Shown: in pieces, positions 33,373 through 42,839 of the stretch
Numbering within the stretch: the stretch's first letter is position 1
How the letters are laid out: each line of letters opens with the position of its first letter
From: HXMU1420-13 sp963691715
GTDB lineage: Bacteria; Bacteroidota; Rhodothermia; Balneolales; Balneolaceae
Direction: 5' to 3'
DNA length: 64,000 nucleotides
NCBI GenBank assembly: GCA_963691715.1
Contig: OY829281.1
Coordinates: 248,001 to 312,000 of the forward strand
Program-made: the position numbers and the translations under genes
Notes under the pieces: generated by a model
The model's input: the letters and a program-made list of their open reading frames with translations, nothing else
Databases searched by the model: none
What the model was told of the DNA's origin: nothing

Positions 33373-35355
33373 ATGGTTAAGAAGACATTTTTCATTTTTC
33401 TCACATTCTCATTTTTTTCTGCTGGAATAATTGCGCAGGATACGACATCAGTACCTAAAGTAATTATGCCTAAACGTCTATTGCCGTATGAAAATCCAAT
33501 GGAAAAAAAACCAACATTGCACGATAATAAATCCCAGCCAGCATTAGTAGATCTAGATAATTTCCAGAAAGATGTAATACGAAGAGTTTCCGATATTTAT
33601 CATATTCATATTCTCTCACTTGAGGCGCAAGTAACAGAAAATCCAATTAAAGCTGAAAAGCACATTAACGATGCAATCCAAGCTTCACAGCAATTATTAG
33701 ACGATTATCCTGAAATACGAACTGATCGTCGTTTTGCGGAGTTATCACGAATTGTTGTAGGTGAATACCGAAATTTTTATGGAATTACAGAAAACGAAAA
33801 TGAACCTGAAGGTGAAATATTTACAATCCAACAAGAATTTCTTGATGATGAAATAAGTATCTCTGAAGATTTTGAATTCCCAAAAGATGCAAATATCCAA
33901 AAAACTCAAGTACCATTAATCCAAAATTCACAAGTCAATCGCCATTTAGTTTATTATACACTACGACGGCCTGAAGTTATGGAAACTTGGAGAGAGAGAG
34001 CCGAGATTTATAGACCTATGATGGATAAGATTTTTGCTGAGGAAGGAGTTCCTCCAGAGTTGGTTTATCTTGCATATATCGAGAGCGGATTAAATCCTAC
34101 AGCAAGAAGTTGGGCATCTGCGGTAGGTATGTGGCAATTTATACAAGCCACAGGGCGTGTGTATGGTTTAGAGGTGAATTGGTGGGTTGATGAACGTCGT
34201 GATCCTGAAAAAGCGACAAGAGCAGCAGCACGTCATCTTAAAGATTTACATAATATTTGGGGTGATTGGCATCTTGCAATAGCGAATTATAACATTAGTC
34301 CAAGAGGATTAAATCGAGCGATTAGGCGCGCTGGAGGTACTAAAGACTATTGGGTTGCTTATCCATATTTACCAAGAGAAACGCGAGGTTATGTGCCAGG
34401 TTTTATAGCTACCACACTTATTAATATGAATCCAGAGGAATTCGGATTTCAAAAAAACTATGGCAAAAAACCATACAGCTATGACATGGTTGAAGTAGAT
34501 GGTTTAATGCCATTGGATATTTTAGCTAGCTCAATAGGTATTTCAACAGATGAACTAAAAGCTTATAATCCAGAATTATTAAGATGGGCAACACCTCCCG
34601 GTAATAAGTATACCTTAAAAATACCGGCTGGTAAGAAACAGGATTTTTTAGTTGCTTATAAAGATCTTCCGAAGGAATCTTCTAACCAAAGCATCACTAT
34701 GCATACTGTAAGGAGCGGGGAATCCATTGGTTTGATTGCAAGAAAGTATGGTACAACGGTTAGTGGTATTTTTGCTAGTAATGAAAACCTATCTACAACT
34801 ATTTTTCCAGGTCAGGTTTTAGCGGTTCCATTACCTGCAGGTAGTTCAGCTCAGTTAAGTTCAAATCGACCCTCAAACCAAAGAAATGGTGTCACAACAT
34901 CAAAAGCTAGAAATACAACAGTTAATATCCCAGCCAACAGTACACCAATTACTTATAAAGTTAAAACTGGGGACACCATTGGCCATATCGCAGAATGGTT
35001 TGATGTTAGAGCATGGCAAATTAGAACATGGAATGGGATAGGAAATACCATCCGTGTTGGTCAAAATCTGAAAGTCTATGTTCCAAATAGTAGGAAAACA
35101 TTTTATGCCCAAATAAATACTAAATCTTTTAGGGAGAAACAAGAAATTGAGAATAGGCAAAAAAATGGAAACAATATATTTGCTTCTACAGACACAAGAA
35201 ATCAATCGAATAATTCTACAACATATACAGTAAAAAGAAACGATACATTAGGAGAAATTGCTGAAACTCATGGCGTATCGATTTCAAATCTAAGAAGGTT
35301 GAATAATATTTCTGGATCTAGAATTTATGTAGGTCAAGTACTAAGAATTAAGTAG
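33373..35355 (+). CDS. MltD-like lytic transglycosylase with three LysM domains
   Basis: Peptidoglycan-cleaving exported enzyme. The 660-residue product has a signal peptide (near GIIAQ) and an N-terminal helical region. The SLT catalytic domain at about residues 225-340 carries Glu237 in YIESGLNP and the GMWQFIQATGRVYGL and ANYNISPRGLNRAI motifs. Three LysM repeats follow at about 444-487, 526-570 and 615-659. The domain order matches MltD. Six bases separate it from the ctpA-type protease gene, making it the likely first gene of the envelope block. Confidence 0.9.
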   Translation: MVKKTFFIFLTFSFFSAGIIAQDTTSVPKVIMPKRLLPYENPMEKKPTLHDNKSQPALVDLDNFQKDVIRRVSDIYHIHILSLEAQVTENPIKAEKHINDAIQASQQLLDDYPEIRTDRRFAELSRIVVGEYRNFYGITENENEPEGEIFTIQQEFLDDEISISEDFEFPKDANIQKTQVPLIQNSQVNRHLVYYTLRRPEVMETWRERAEIYRPMMDKIFAEEGVPPELVYLAYIESGLNPTARSWASAVGMWQFIQATGRVYGLEVNWWVDERRDPEKATRAAARHLKDLHNIWGDWHLAIANYNISPRGLNRAIRRAGGTKDYWVAYPYLPRETRGYVPGFIATTLINMNPEEFGFQKNYGKKPYSYDMVEVDGLMPLDILASSIGISTDELKAYNPELLRWATPPGNKYTLKIPAGKKQDFLVAYKDLPKESSNQSITMHTVRSGESIGLIARKYGTTVSGIFASNENLSTTIFPGQVLAVPLPAGSSAQLSSNRPSNQRNGVTTSKARNTTVNIPANSTPITYKVKTGDTIGHIAEWFDVRAWQIRTWNGIGNTIRVGQNLKVYVPNSRKTFYAQINTKSFREKQEIENRQKNGNNIFASTDTRNQSNNSTTYTVKRNDTLGEIAETHGVSISNLRRLNNISGSRIYVGQVLRIK

Positions 35356-35361
35356 AATACT

Positions 35362-37005
35362 ATGAAAAAATGGTCGCACAAGACTAAAATACTGACTACA
35401 ATAATTGTTCTTGGAATAATTTCTTCTGCGTTTCAGCCGACCGACATATACTTCTTGATAAAAAAGAATTTTACCATTTTCAGTGAGACATATGAGAACA
35501 TTGCTTTAGAATATGTTGATCAAGTTGATCCTAGTATTGTAATGAAAAACGGTTTAAATGCAATGTTAGAGACATTAGACCCTTACACAGTATATTATGA
35601 TGAAGCTCAAAATGAAGAAGCTGAAATTTTTTCAAGAGGAAATTATGCAGGTATAGGAATTGATGCAGGTTATAAGGACGACCAGGTTGTAGTTATAGCT
35701 CCAGTGGAGGGTGGCCCTGCCGATCTGATAGGTATTCGAGCTGGTGATATTATTTTAGAAATTGATGGAGTTCCCACGGAAGGGTTGCAACCAGAAGAAG
35801 TTCAAAATTTAACAATTGGGGAAATAGGATCTAACGTATCACTAAAAATAATCCGTTATGGTATTGAAACACCCATTAAATTTGAAATAACAAGAGAAAC
35901 AATTGAAATAAAAAATGTTACTTATTCTGGTCATTTAGGAGCAAATTCAGAATTTGGAATTATACGGCTTTCACAATTTGGAATGAATGCAGGAGATGAA
36001 ATAAGATCAGCCATATCTGAGCTACAATTCGAACAAGAATTAGAAGGACTCATTCTAGATTTACGTGATAATCCTGGTGGGATTCTTGGAGAAGCTGTTT
36101 CAATTATAGATAAATTTATTGAACCTGGAATATCTGTTGTTGAAACTAGAGGTAGAATAGCAGAATATAATCAAAGCTATGAGACCCAAGAGCCTATATT
36201 TTTTGAAAAACCAGTAATCATTCTAATGAATGAAGGTAGTGCAAGTGCTTCAGAGGTGGTAGCAGGTGCTTTACAGGATTTAGATCGTGCTGTAATTTTA
36301 GGGGAAAGAAGTTTTGGGAAAGGATTGGTACAAATTGTTAAGCCAATGCCCTATAACACATCCTTAAAAATTACAATATCTCGTTATTATACCCCAAGCG
36401 GTAGAAGTATTCAATCTGTCGCTTACACACATACGGCAGACAATGCAACTATAAATAGAGAAGATTTAGCTAATCGTATATTTCGAACAAGAAATGGTAG
36501 ACCAGTGAAAGAGGGTAGAGGGATAGAACCTGATATTGAAATACTTAGCTCTGTGCCATCAATCATAGAGATGGCACTGTTACAGCAAAACTCGATATTT
36601 GATTTTGCTACTCAATTTGAATCAACAAATCCAGATTTTAATCATAATGATCTCCCTGATAATATTTACCAGGCATTTATTGAGTTTTTGAAAAACAGCG
36701 ATTTTGATTTAGAATTAGAATCTGAATTTTTATTAGATGAAATCGCAGAAAAACTTGATGACATTGAGTCTGCCAGTTTACACATTGCGGCACTTAGAAA
36801 ATCGATCGAAGAAGAAAAAAGTGTAATGTTTAACACACATAAAGCGATTATAGAAAAGATGTTATACCTAGAATTAATTTATAGGTACAAAGGGGAAACA
36901 GAGCGTACTAAATCAGCTTTTCAATTTGATCATCAACTCAATCAAGCTTTAAGTGTATTATCAGAATCCTCTAGAGTGGAAGAAATTCTTAGTGGTAATA
37001 ACTAA
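35362..37005 (+). CDS. S41-family C-terminal processing protease (CtpA-like)
   Basis: Exported serine protease that trims or degrades envelope proteins. The 547-residue product has an N-terminal signal/anchor segment, a PDZ domain at about residues 85-165 (GIGIDAGYKDDQVVVI, GDIILEIDG) and the S41 core. Catalytic Ser lies in GSASASE (about 293) and Lys in GERSFGKGLVQ. A C-terminal helical extension of about 130 residues follows. It starts six bases after the MltD-like gene and its TAA overlaps the next ATG by one base. Confidence 0.9.
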   Translation: MKKWSHKTKILTTIIVLGIISSAFQPTDIYFLIKKNFTIFSETYENIALEYVDQVDPSIVMKNGLNAMLETLDPYTVYYDEAQNEEAEIFSRGNYAGIGIDAGYKDDQVVVIAPVEGGPADLIGIRAGDIILEIDGVPTEGLQPEEVQNLTIGEIGSNVSLKIIRYGIETPIKFEITRETIEIKNVTYSGHLGANSEFGIIRLSQFGMNAGDEIRSAISELQFEQELEGLILDLRDNPGGILGEAVSIIDKFIEPGISVVETRGRIAEYNQSYETQEPIFFEKPVIILMNEGSASASEVVAGALQDLDRAVILGERSFGKGLVQIVKPMPYNTSLKITISRYYTPSGRSIQSVAYTHTADNATINREDLANRIFRTRNGRPVKEGRGIEPDIEILSSVPSIIEMALLQQNSIFDFATQFESTNPDFNHNDLPDNIYQAFIEFLKNSDFDLELESEFLLDEIAEKLDDIESASLHIAALRKSIEEEKSVMFNTHKAIIEKMLYLELIYRYKGETERTKSAFQFDHQLNQALSVLSESSRVEEILSGNN

Positions 37006-37853
37006 TGTTATCGAAAGCCGATCTTCATATTCATACTACATGCTCTGATGGTAGACTCGAACCGCTACAAGTTGTAGACATTGCTATAAATTCAAAATTG
37101 AGCGCTTTTTCCATAACAGATCATGATACTATTGAAGGCTACATTCAAGCAAAAGAGTATGCGAAAGAACATGAAATTGAACTTATACCAGGTGTAGAAT
37201 TAACTGCTTCGATGGATGAAAAGGAAGTACATATATTGGGCTACTACTTTGATTCTAATTCAGAGCATTTCAGCAAACTATTGTTGTCGCAAAGAGTGGG
37301 AAGAAGAGAACGAATCAAAGGAATTATTCAAACACTCAAAAGTATGGGCCTAGAAATTGATTATGACGAAGTTAGAGCTGAAGCAAATGGAGCTAATATT
37401 GGCCGACCCCATGTTGCGCAAATTCTTATCCAAAAAGGGTATGTAGGGAATTTTTTTGAAGCATTTTCTAAGTATTTAAGTACTGAAAGATTAGGAGAGA
37501 TAAAACACACTTATCCTAGCTTTGAAAAAGTCATTAATGTAATAAAGGCTGCGGGTGGTGCTTCTATTTTAGCCCATCCTGGGAAATTATTCAACGATGA
37601 AGAAATCCATAATTTCATTTCTGCTGGTATAGATGGCATTGAATGTATTCACCCAAGTCATAATTTTACACTTCAAAAAAAATTTACAGAACTAACTGTC
37701 TCAAACTCATTATTAATGACGGGAGGAAGTGACTATCATGGAAGTATGGAGCGAGCAAATGTGCATATTGGAGTAGTTGCTATTGCAATGAAGCATATTT
37801 CAAAAATGAGACGAATGACAGAGCAAAGAAAAACAATGGTTAAACTTAAGTGA
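37005..37853 (+). CDS. PHP-domain phosphoesterase (YciV/RNase AM-like)
   Basis: Predicted cytoplasmic metal-dependent phosphoesterase; characterised relatives act on 3',5'-nucleotide bisphosphates or RNA 5' ends. The 282-residue product has the PHP motifs DLHIHTTCSDG, ITDHDTIEGY, VHILGYYFD, ILAHPGKL and GGSDYHG, giving a full metal-ligand set. Length and order match the family. It overlaps the protease stop by one base and ends one base before ribH, so it is cotranscribed with envelope genes. Confidence 0.88.
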   Translation: MLSKADLHIHTTCSDGRLEPLQVVDIAINSKLSAFSITDHDTIEGYIQAKEYAKEHEIELIPGVELTASMDEKEVHILGYYFDSNSEHFSKLLLSQRVGRRERIKGIIQTLKSMGLEIDYDEVRAEANGANIGRPHVAQILIQKGYVGNFFEAFSKYLSTERLGEIKHTYPSFEKVINVIKAAGGASILAHPGKLFNDEEIHNFISAGIDGIECIHPSHNFTLQKKFTELTVSNSLLMTGGSDYHGSMERANVHIGVVAIAMKHISKMRRMTEQRKTMVKLK

Positions 37854-37854
37854 A

Positions 37855-38343
37855 ATGCCTTATAAACTTTTAGAAGGAAAAACGAGCCAAAAAAATATTA
37901 AGATTGGTATTGTAGTATCAAAATGGAATTCAAATATTACTGAACAAATGTTAGAGGGAGCTTTAGCAGCTCTTAAAGGAAATGGGGTAACCGAAGAAGA
38001 TATTACAGTTATAAAATGTCCTGGATCTTTTGAGATACCACTAACAGCAGATTATTTGCTCAATAAAACTGATGTTGATGGAGTAATAGCCCTTGGTGTA
38101 GTTATAAGAGGTGGTACACCGCATTTTGAATACGTATGTGATGCCGTAACAAAAGGAGTTATAGAACTCAATCTAAAATATCAAAAGCCAGTAGCTTTTG
38201 GGGTATTAACGACCGATGATGTTAAGCAAGCAATAGATAGAGCTGGTGCAAAAGGAAATAAAGGTGGTGAAGCAGCTCTAGCTTTATTAGAGATGATAGA
38301 TATTGGTGTAAAAATGGATGCTAATCTTGATCAATTAGCTTGA
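37855..38343 (+). CDS. ribH: 6,7-dimethyl-8-ribityllumazine synthase
   Basis: Penultimate step of riboflavin synthesis: condenses the ribityl-pyrimidine with dihydroxybutanone phosphate. The 162-residue product has IGIVVSKWNSNIT at the N-terminus, CPGSFEIPLTADYLL, ALGVVIRGGTPHFEYV with the catalytic His, and PVAFGVLTTDDVKQA. Length is typical. No other riboflavin gene is nearby; it sits between a PHP phosphoesterase (one-base gap) and uppS (32-base gap). Confidence 0.95.
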   Translation: MPYKLLEGKTSQKNIKIGIVVSKWNSNITEQMLEGALAALKGNGVTEEDITVIKCPGSFEIPLTADYLLNKTDVDGVIALGVVIRGGTPHFEYVCDAVTKGVIELNLKYQKPVAFGVLTTDDVKQAIDRAGAKGNKGGEAALALLEMIDIGVKMDANLDQLA

Positions 38344-38375
38344 TTTAGCACTTATAATCCTCTAATTTTGAGGGC

Positions 38376-39215
38376 TTGGAACAAGTCATTAATCAGAGCT
38401 TGAAAGAACTTACTCTCACAAAAAAAATCCAAACCGATGAGGACAAAGCAAAACAGCATTTGCTTTGTTCCGATGGAGAAATACCTGAACATATTGCCAT
38501 TATTATGGATGGGAATGGTAGGTGGGCTAAGAGTAAAGGCAGTATTAGGCTACATGGTCATAAAGTAGGTGTAGATTCAGTAAGAGATATTACCGAAGCG
38601 TGTGCTCAGCTTGGTGTACAATATTTAACGTTATATGCATTCTCAACTGAAAATTGGGGGAGACCTTCGGCTGAGGTTAGAGGACTTATGAGGTTACTGG
38701 TTTCTTCACTTCGTAAAGAAGCGGATAATCTACATGAAAACAATATTCGTTTAGTTACTATTGGTCAAATGGATCGATTTCCAATCGATTGTCAAGATGA
38801 ACTAAAAGAAGCAATTGATCTAACCCATGCTAATACAAGATTGCAGCTTTGCCTTGCACTTAGTTACTCAGGGCGTTGGGATATTACCGAAGCAGTAAAA
38901 AAAATTGCTCATCATGTACATAATGGCCGATTAGATCCGGATTTGATAAATGACCAAATGATATCAGATCATTTATCAACAGCAGATGTGCCAGATCCAG
39001 ATCTTATCATAAGAACAAGTGGGGAATACCGTATCAGTAATTTCTTACTATGGCAATTGGCATATTCTGAATTATATATAACAGAACAATACTGGCCAGA
39101 TTTTAGAAGGAATGAATTGTATAAAGCAATCAAGTCATACCAGAAGCGGGACAGAAGATTTGGAAAATTGCAAATTGGTAAAGACGAAAAGTCTACAAAC
39201 TCCCGTTTACATTGA
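38376..39215 (+). CDS. uppS: Isoprenyl (undecaprenyl) diphosphate synthase
   Basis: Builds the C55 lipid carrier by cis-condensation of isopentenyl diphosphate. The product (up to 279 residues) has the catalytic IIMDGNGRWAK, the substrate-binding HKVGVDSV and TLYAFSTENWGRP, and the C-terminal LIIRTSGEYRISNFLLWQ. The start is uncertain: TTG at 38376 and TTG at 38400 are both in frame with no ATG before the core, and neither has an ideal ribosome site. About 35-40 residues precede the catalytic Asp, slightly more than in E. coli. Confidence 0.93.
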   Translation: MEQVINQSLKELTLTKKIQTDEDKAKQHLLCSDGEIPEHIAIIMDGNGRWAKSKGSIRLHGHKVGVDSVRDITEACAQLGVQYLTLYAFSTENWGRPSAEVRGLMRLLVSSLRKEADNLHENNIRLVTIGQMDRFPIDCQDELKEAIDLTHANTRLQLCLALSYSGRWDITEAVKKIAHHVHNGRLDPDLINDQMISDHLSTADVPDPDLIIRTSGEYRISNFLLWQLAYSELYITEQYWPDFRRNELYKAIKSYQKRDRRFGKLQIGKDEKSTNSRLH

Positions 39216-39249
39216 AATAAATAAAAATCATCAACAGCAAGTATTCAGT

Positions 39250-41718
39250 TTGACAACATACATAAAAAAAGTCCTTTTCTTATCCATTTATATATTTGTT
39301 TTTTCAGGTGTGATTTTTTCTTCTCATGCACAAGAATTCCAAATAACTGATCCTACACTTGAATTTCCATCAGAATATACTATTGATAATGTAAGTGTAG
39401 AAGGAAACGAAAATACAAGAACGCAATTCATAATTAATGCAGCCTCACTCATTGCAGGAACTAAAATAACCTTTCCTGGAGAAGAAATACCTGATGCCAT
39501 AAAAAGATTATATAGAGTAGGTTTATTTTCAGATGTTAAAATATTCATCACGGAAAAAACACTAACTGGGGTTTCTCTCCTTATTAAGGTACAAGAGCAG
39601 CCTCGATTACTTGAATATAAAGTTGAAGGTATAAAACGATCTGAACGCCGAGATTTAAAGGACGAAATCGATTTAATTCCTGGTACAGCAATTACAGAAG
39701 CCAATATTGAGCAAACTAAAGCCACTATCAATCGTTTTTTTCGCGAAAAGGGATTTTGGTTCACTGAAATTGAAACAAGAGTTGAACCTTCAGAAACAGA
39801 GAATAGATCGATTTTGATTCTAGATATTTCGAAAGGCAAAAGATTAGAAGTTAAAGATATTATTTTTGATGGTGTGAATGCTTTTTCGAATAGAGAGATG
39901 CTTAAAAATATAAAACCACTTAAAGAAGACGCTAGGTGGAAAATTTTTGGAAAGAAAACCTTTAAAAAAGAAGATTTCAATGAAGGTAAAGGAAAACTGT
40001 TAGATCTATATCGAAAAAATGGATACATAGATGCACGTATTACTTCCGATTCTGTTTGGGTTTATAAATACGGTAAAGATAAAGAAGGTTTAAAAGTTCA
40101 AGTAAATATTGAGGAAGGACCACAATACATTGTAAGAGATATTACTTGGGATGGAAATAGCGTATACACCGATGATCAATTAACAAATTCATTAGGCTTT
40201 GAAAAGGGTGATGTCTTCAACCAATCAAAATATGATGAAAATGTTAATTTTAACCGAACCTCAACAGATATAAATAGTTTATATCAGAATATTGGATATT
40301 TATTTTTTAATGCGATACCAACTCTAACCAAGATTGGGGAAGATTCTTTAGATATACATTTTGATATTTATGAAGATGAAGTAGCAACAATTGGAGAAGT
40401 TTCATTTACAGGTAACTCGCAAACGCATGATGATGTCGTTCGGCGTACTTTACGAACCATACCTGGTAATACATACAGCCGCGATGCTATAGTTAGAAGT
40501 GTTCGCGAATTAAGTACTCTAGGATATTTTAATCCAGAAAATATAAACCCAGATTTTGTGCCTAATCCTCAAGACAAAACAGTAGACATTTCTTTTGATC
40601 TTGATGAATCGCAAAGCACCAGTAATTTTGAGTTTTCTGGTGGATATGGTGGTCGTTATATTGGAGCTATAATTTCAGCTAGGTTGAACTTCAATAATTT
40701 TTCGTTGAAGAGAGCTCTCGAGGGTGATTTTAATCCTTTCCCATCTGGTGATGGACAAACATTATCTTTAGGGGTACAGGTAACTGGAACCGGTTATCAA
40801 AGTTATAGTTTTGGTTTTGTTGAACCTTGGCTCAATGGTAAACCAACATCCTTTGGAGTAAATCTGTCTTATAATCTAATAAGTTATAGTAATTCAGATG
40901 AGCGAAATAAATTATTTTCAACCAGTGTAAGCCTTGGGAAGAGATTACGGTGGCCAGACGATTTTTTCTCAACTAGAACCGTTTTAAGTTACCAGTTATA
41001 TGATGTAGTAGGCGCCACTTCTTTCTTAGCAGAAGGTACCTCGAGTTTGATCTCTATACGTCAAGTATTGGAGCGGAATTCATTGGATAACTTCATTTCA
41101 CCAAACTCAGGTTCAAAACTTACTTTATCGCTTGAAGTTGCACCACCAATTAAAGGATTTTCTGAATTTTATAAAATAAAATCTGAATTTCAGCACCACA
41201 TACCAATTGCTGGTAAATTAGTTTTAACTAGCCATGCTGATTATGGATTTATTGGATATCTTACAAAAAATAATCGTAGTAATTTCCAACGTTTTTTAAT
41301 TGGTGGTACACAATTACAGCAACGTCAGAGTTTCCTTTATGATAACATTGATCTCCGTGGCTATCCTGGTGGTTTAAGCCAAAGTATTGCTCCTGTTGTT
41401 GATGGTGAAAAAGTTGGTGGACGACTGTATTCTAAATATTCCATGGAATTACGTTATCCTGCAGTAAGTACAGAACAATTACAATTAATTCCGTACATGT
41501 TTGTTGACGCAGCAAACTCGTATCAAAATTTTAGTTCTTTTGATCCTTTCAATTTAAAACGTTCAATAGGCTTTGGAACACGAATCTTTTTACCAGTATT
41601 AGGACTAGTTGATCTAAGTTATGGTTACCGATTGGATGGGGTAGCAGGTGAAACACCTCGTGATACATTACTGCCTGGTAAATGGGAATTTCTATTTAAC
41701 ATAGGAACACCATTCTAA
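39250..41718 (+). CDS. bamA: Outer-membrane protein assembly factor BamA
   Basis: Central Omp85 barrel that inserts proteins into the outer membrane. The mature part has POTRA domains over about the first 400 residues (e.g. IDNVSVEGNENTRT, TIGEVSFTGNSQTHDD) and a barrel with the DLRGYPGG loop-6 signature, ending in NIGTPF. The reading frame is open from an ATG at 39112 inside uppS, but that adds 46 residues before the signal peptide. I favour TTG at 39250, which gives an ordinary signal peptide ending near SSHAQ; no strong ribosome site supports it. Three ompH genes follow directly. Confidence 0.92.
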   Translation: MTTYIKKVLFLSIYIFVFSGVIFSSHAQEFQITDPTLEFPSEYTIDNVSVEGNENTRTQFIINAASLIAGTKITFPGEEIPDAIKRLYRVGLFSDVKIFITEKTLTGVSLLIKVQEQPRLLEYKVEGIKRSERRDLKDEIDLIPGTAITEANIEQTKATINRFFREKGFWFTEIETRVEPSETENRSILILDISKGKRLEVKDIIFDGVNAFSNREMLKNIKPLKEDARWKIFGKKTFKKEDFNEGKGKLLDLYRKNGYIDARITSDSVWVYKYGKDKEGLKVQVNIEEGPQYIVRDITWDGNSVYTDDQLTNSLGFEKGDVFNQSKYDENVNFNRTSTDINSLYQNIGYLFFNAIPTLTKIGEDSLDIHFDIYEDEVATIGEVSFTGNSQTHDDVVRRTLRTIPGNTYSRDAIVRSVRELSTLGYFNPENINPDFVPNPQDKTVDISFDLDESQSTSNFEFSGGYGGRYIGAIISARLNFNNFSLKRALEGDFNPFPSGDGQTLSLGVQVTGTGYQSYSFGFVEPWLNGKPTSFGVNLSYNLISYSNSDERNKLFSTSVSLGKRLRWPDDFFSTRTVLSYQLYDVVGATSFLAEGTSSLISIRQVLERNSLDNFISPNSGSKLTLSLEVAPPIKGFSEFYKIKSEFQHHIPIAGKLVLTSHADYGFIGYLTKNNRSNFQRFLIGGTQLQQRQSFLYDNIDLRGYPGGLSQSIAPVVDGEKVGGRLYSKYSMELRYPAVSTEQLQLIPYMFVDAANSYQNFSSFDPFNLKRSIGFGTRIFLPVLGLVDLSYGYRLDGVAGETPRDTLLPGKWEFLFNIGTPF

Positions 41719-42254
41719 TGAGGTTCAATTTTTTAAAAATCATATTCTTCTTATTAGCGATATTAACAATCGTAGATGTAGAGGCTCAAAACCAAAAATT
41801 CGGATATTTCGAATCAGATTTTATTTTATCTAATATTCCTGAATATTCAGGGATAGAACAACGCTTACAATTACTAAGTGACAGTTGGAAACAAGAGTTG
41901 TTTGAAATGGATTCTGAAATAGAGGAATTAGAAGAAGACTATGCAGCAAAAGAAATATTATATACTGATGATATAAGAGAAGAAAAAAAATTAGAAATCA
42001 GGCAAAAAAAATCTCAAAGAGATACATTTTTAAACAATAAATTTGGTCCAGATGGTGAATATATTCAGAATCAAAATGAATTACTTGAACCCATCATGCG
42101 ACAAATCTTTACAGCTGTAAGTGAAGTAGCTAAAAAACAAGGATTCGATTACGTTTTTGATCGATCTGGCGATATTTATTTAGTGTATGCGAGAAGTGAA
42201 TGGAATTTAAATGATGCAATATTGATAGAATTAGGAATCGATATTGATGAATAA
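41718..42254 (+). CDS. OmpH/Skp-family periplasmic chaperone, first copy
   Basis: Predicted trimeric periplasmic chaperone that holds unfolded outer-membrane proteins for BamA. The 178-residue product has a signal peptide (near DVEAQ), the N-terminal strand KFGYFESDFILSNIPEY, a long charged coiled coil at about residues 50-105 (EIEELEEDYAAKE) and a C-terminal strand region (GFDYVFDRSGDIYLVYA). Its ATG overlaps the bamA stop by one base. It is the most divergent of three tandem paralogues. Confidence 0.88.
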   Translation: MRFNFLKIIFFLLAILTIVDVEAQNQKFGYFESDFILSNIPEYSGIEQRLQLLSDSWKQELFEMDSEIEELEEDYAAKEILYTDDIREEKKLEIRQKKSQRDTFLNNKFGPDGEYIQNQNELLEPIMRQIFTAVSEVAKKQGFDYVFDRSGDIYLVYARSEWNLNDAILIELGIDIDE

Positions 42255-42295
42255 CTTTACCTAAACAAACTTTATATTACCCTAAATTAAAACTT

Positions 42296-42814
42296 ATGAA
42301 GAAAATTTTACTATCCATATGTATTCTGAGTGTAATTTCAGTTGGGCTTAAAGCTCAAGTTAAAATCGCATATATGAATCCTAATGCTGTACTTTTTGAA
42401 CTAGATGAAGTAGCGTCAATTGAACAGCAAATTGAGGCACTTGTTAATCAAAGAGATCAAGAAATACTTGCAAAAGCAGGTCAATTACAACAGGCAATTT
42501 CAGATTATGATGCCATTAGATTAACTCTTAGTCCAGCTGAACAAAAGGTTAAAGAGGAAGAATTGCTTCAAAAAAATCAAGAATTGGAGCAAGAAAGAAA
42601 TTCGTATCTAAATGAAGTAAGACAGCGACGAGCCCAGTTACTTGCTCCTGTGATGGAAGAGATGGATGTGGCTATCAAAAAAATTGCAACGAATATGAAT
42701 ATTGATCTAGTACTTAATGAAGGTACATCTTATGGTGATGCAATCGTTTTTTATGCAAGTGAAGAACGATTAAATATCACAGATATGGTCATAGCAGAAC
42801 TTAAATCAGAATAA
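42296..42814 (+). CDS. OmpH/Skp-family periplasmic chaperone, second copy
   Basis: A 172-residue exported protein (signal peptide cleaved near GLKAQ) with KIAYMNPNAVLFELDEV, a coiled-coil arm at about residues 45-110 rich in Gln and Glu, and a terminal domain with INMDLVLNEG-like sequence (NIDLVLNEGTSYGDAIVFYA). The Skp fold is clear from the order of elements and length. It lies 41 bases after the first copy and 25 before the third. Confidence 0.88.
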   Translation: MKKILLSICILSVISVGLKAQVKIAYMNPNAVLFELDEVASIEQQIEALVNQRDQEILAKAGQLQQAISDYDAIRLTLSPAEQKVKEEELLQKNQELEQERNSYLNEVRQRRAQLLAPVMEEMDVAIKKIATNMNIDLVLNEGTSYGDAIVFYASEERLNITDMVIAELKSE

Positions 42815-42839
42815 AATCAAATCATTTAATTATCTAGTA

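Noticed and set aside
37005..37853. PHP protein as a DNA polymerase III or X proofreading subunit
   Set aside because: The protein is a short stand-alone PHP domain of YciV length with no polymerase domain or adjacent polymerase gene.
39324..40028. A 234-codon antisense open frame inside bamA
   Set aside because: Ser/Leu/Phe-rich shadow composition with no motif; the plus-strand BamA is unambiguous across the same region.
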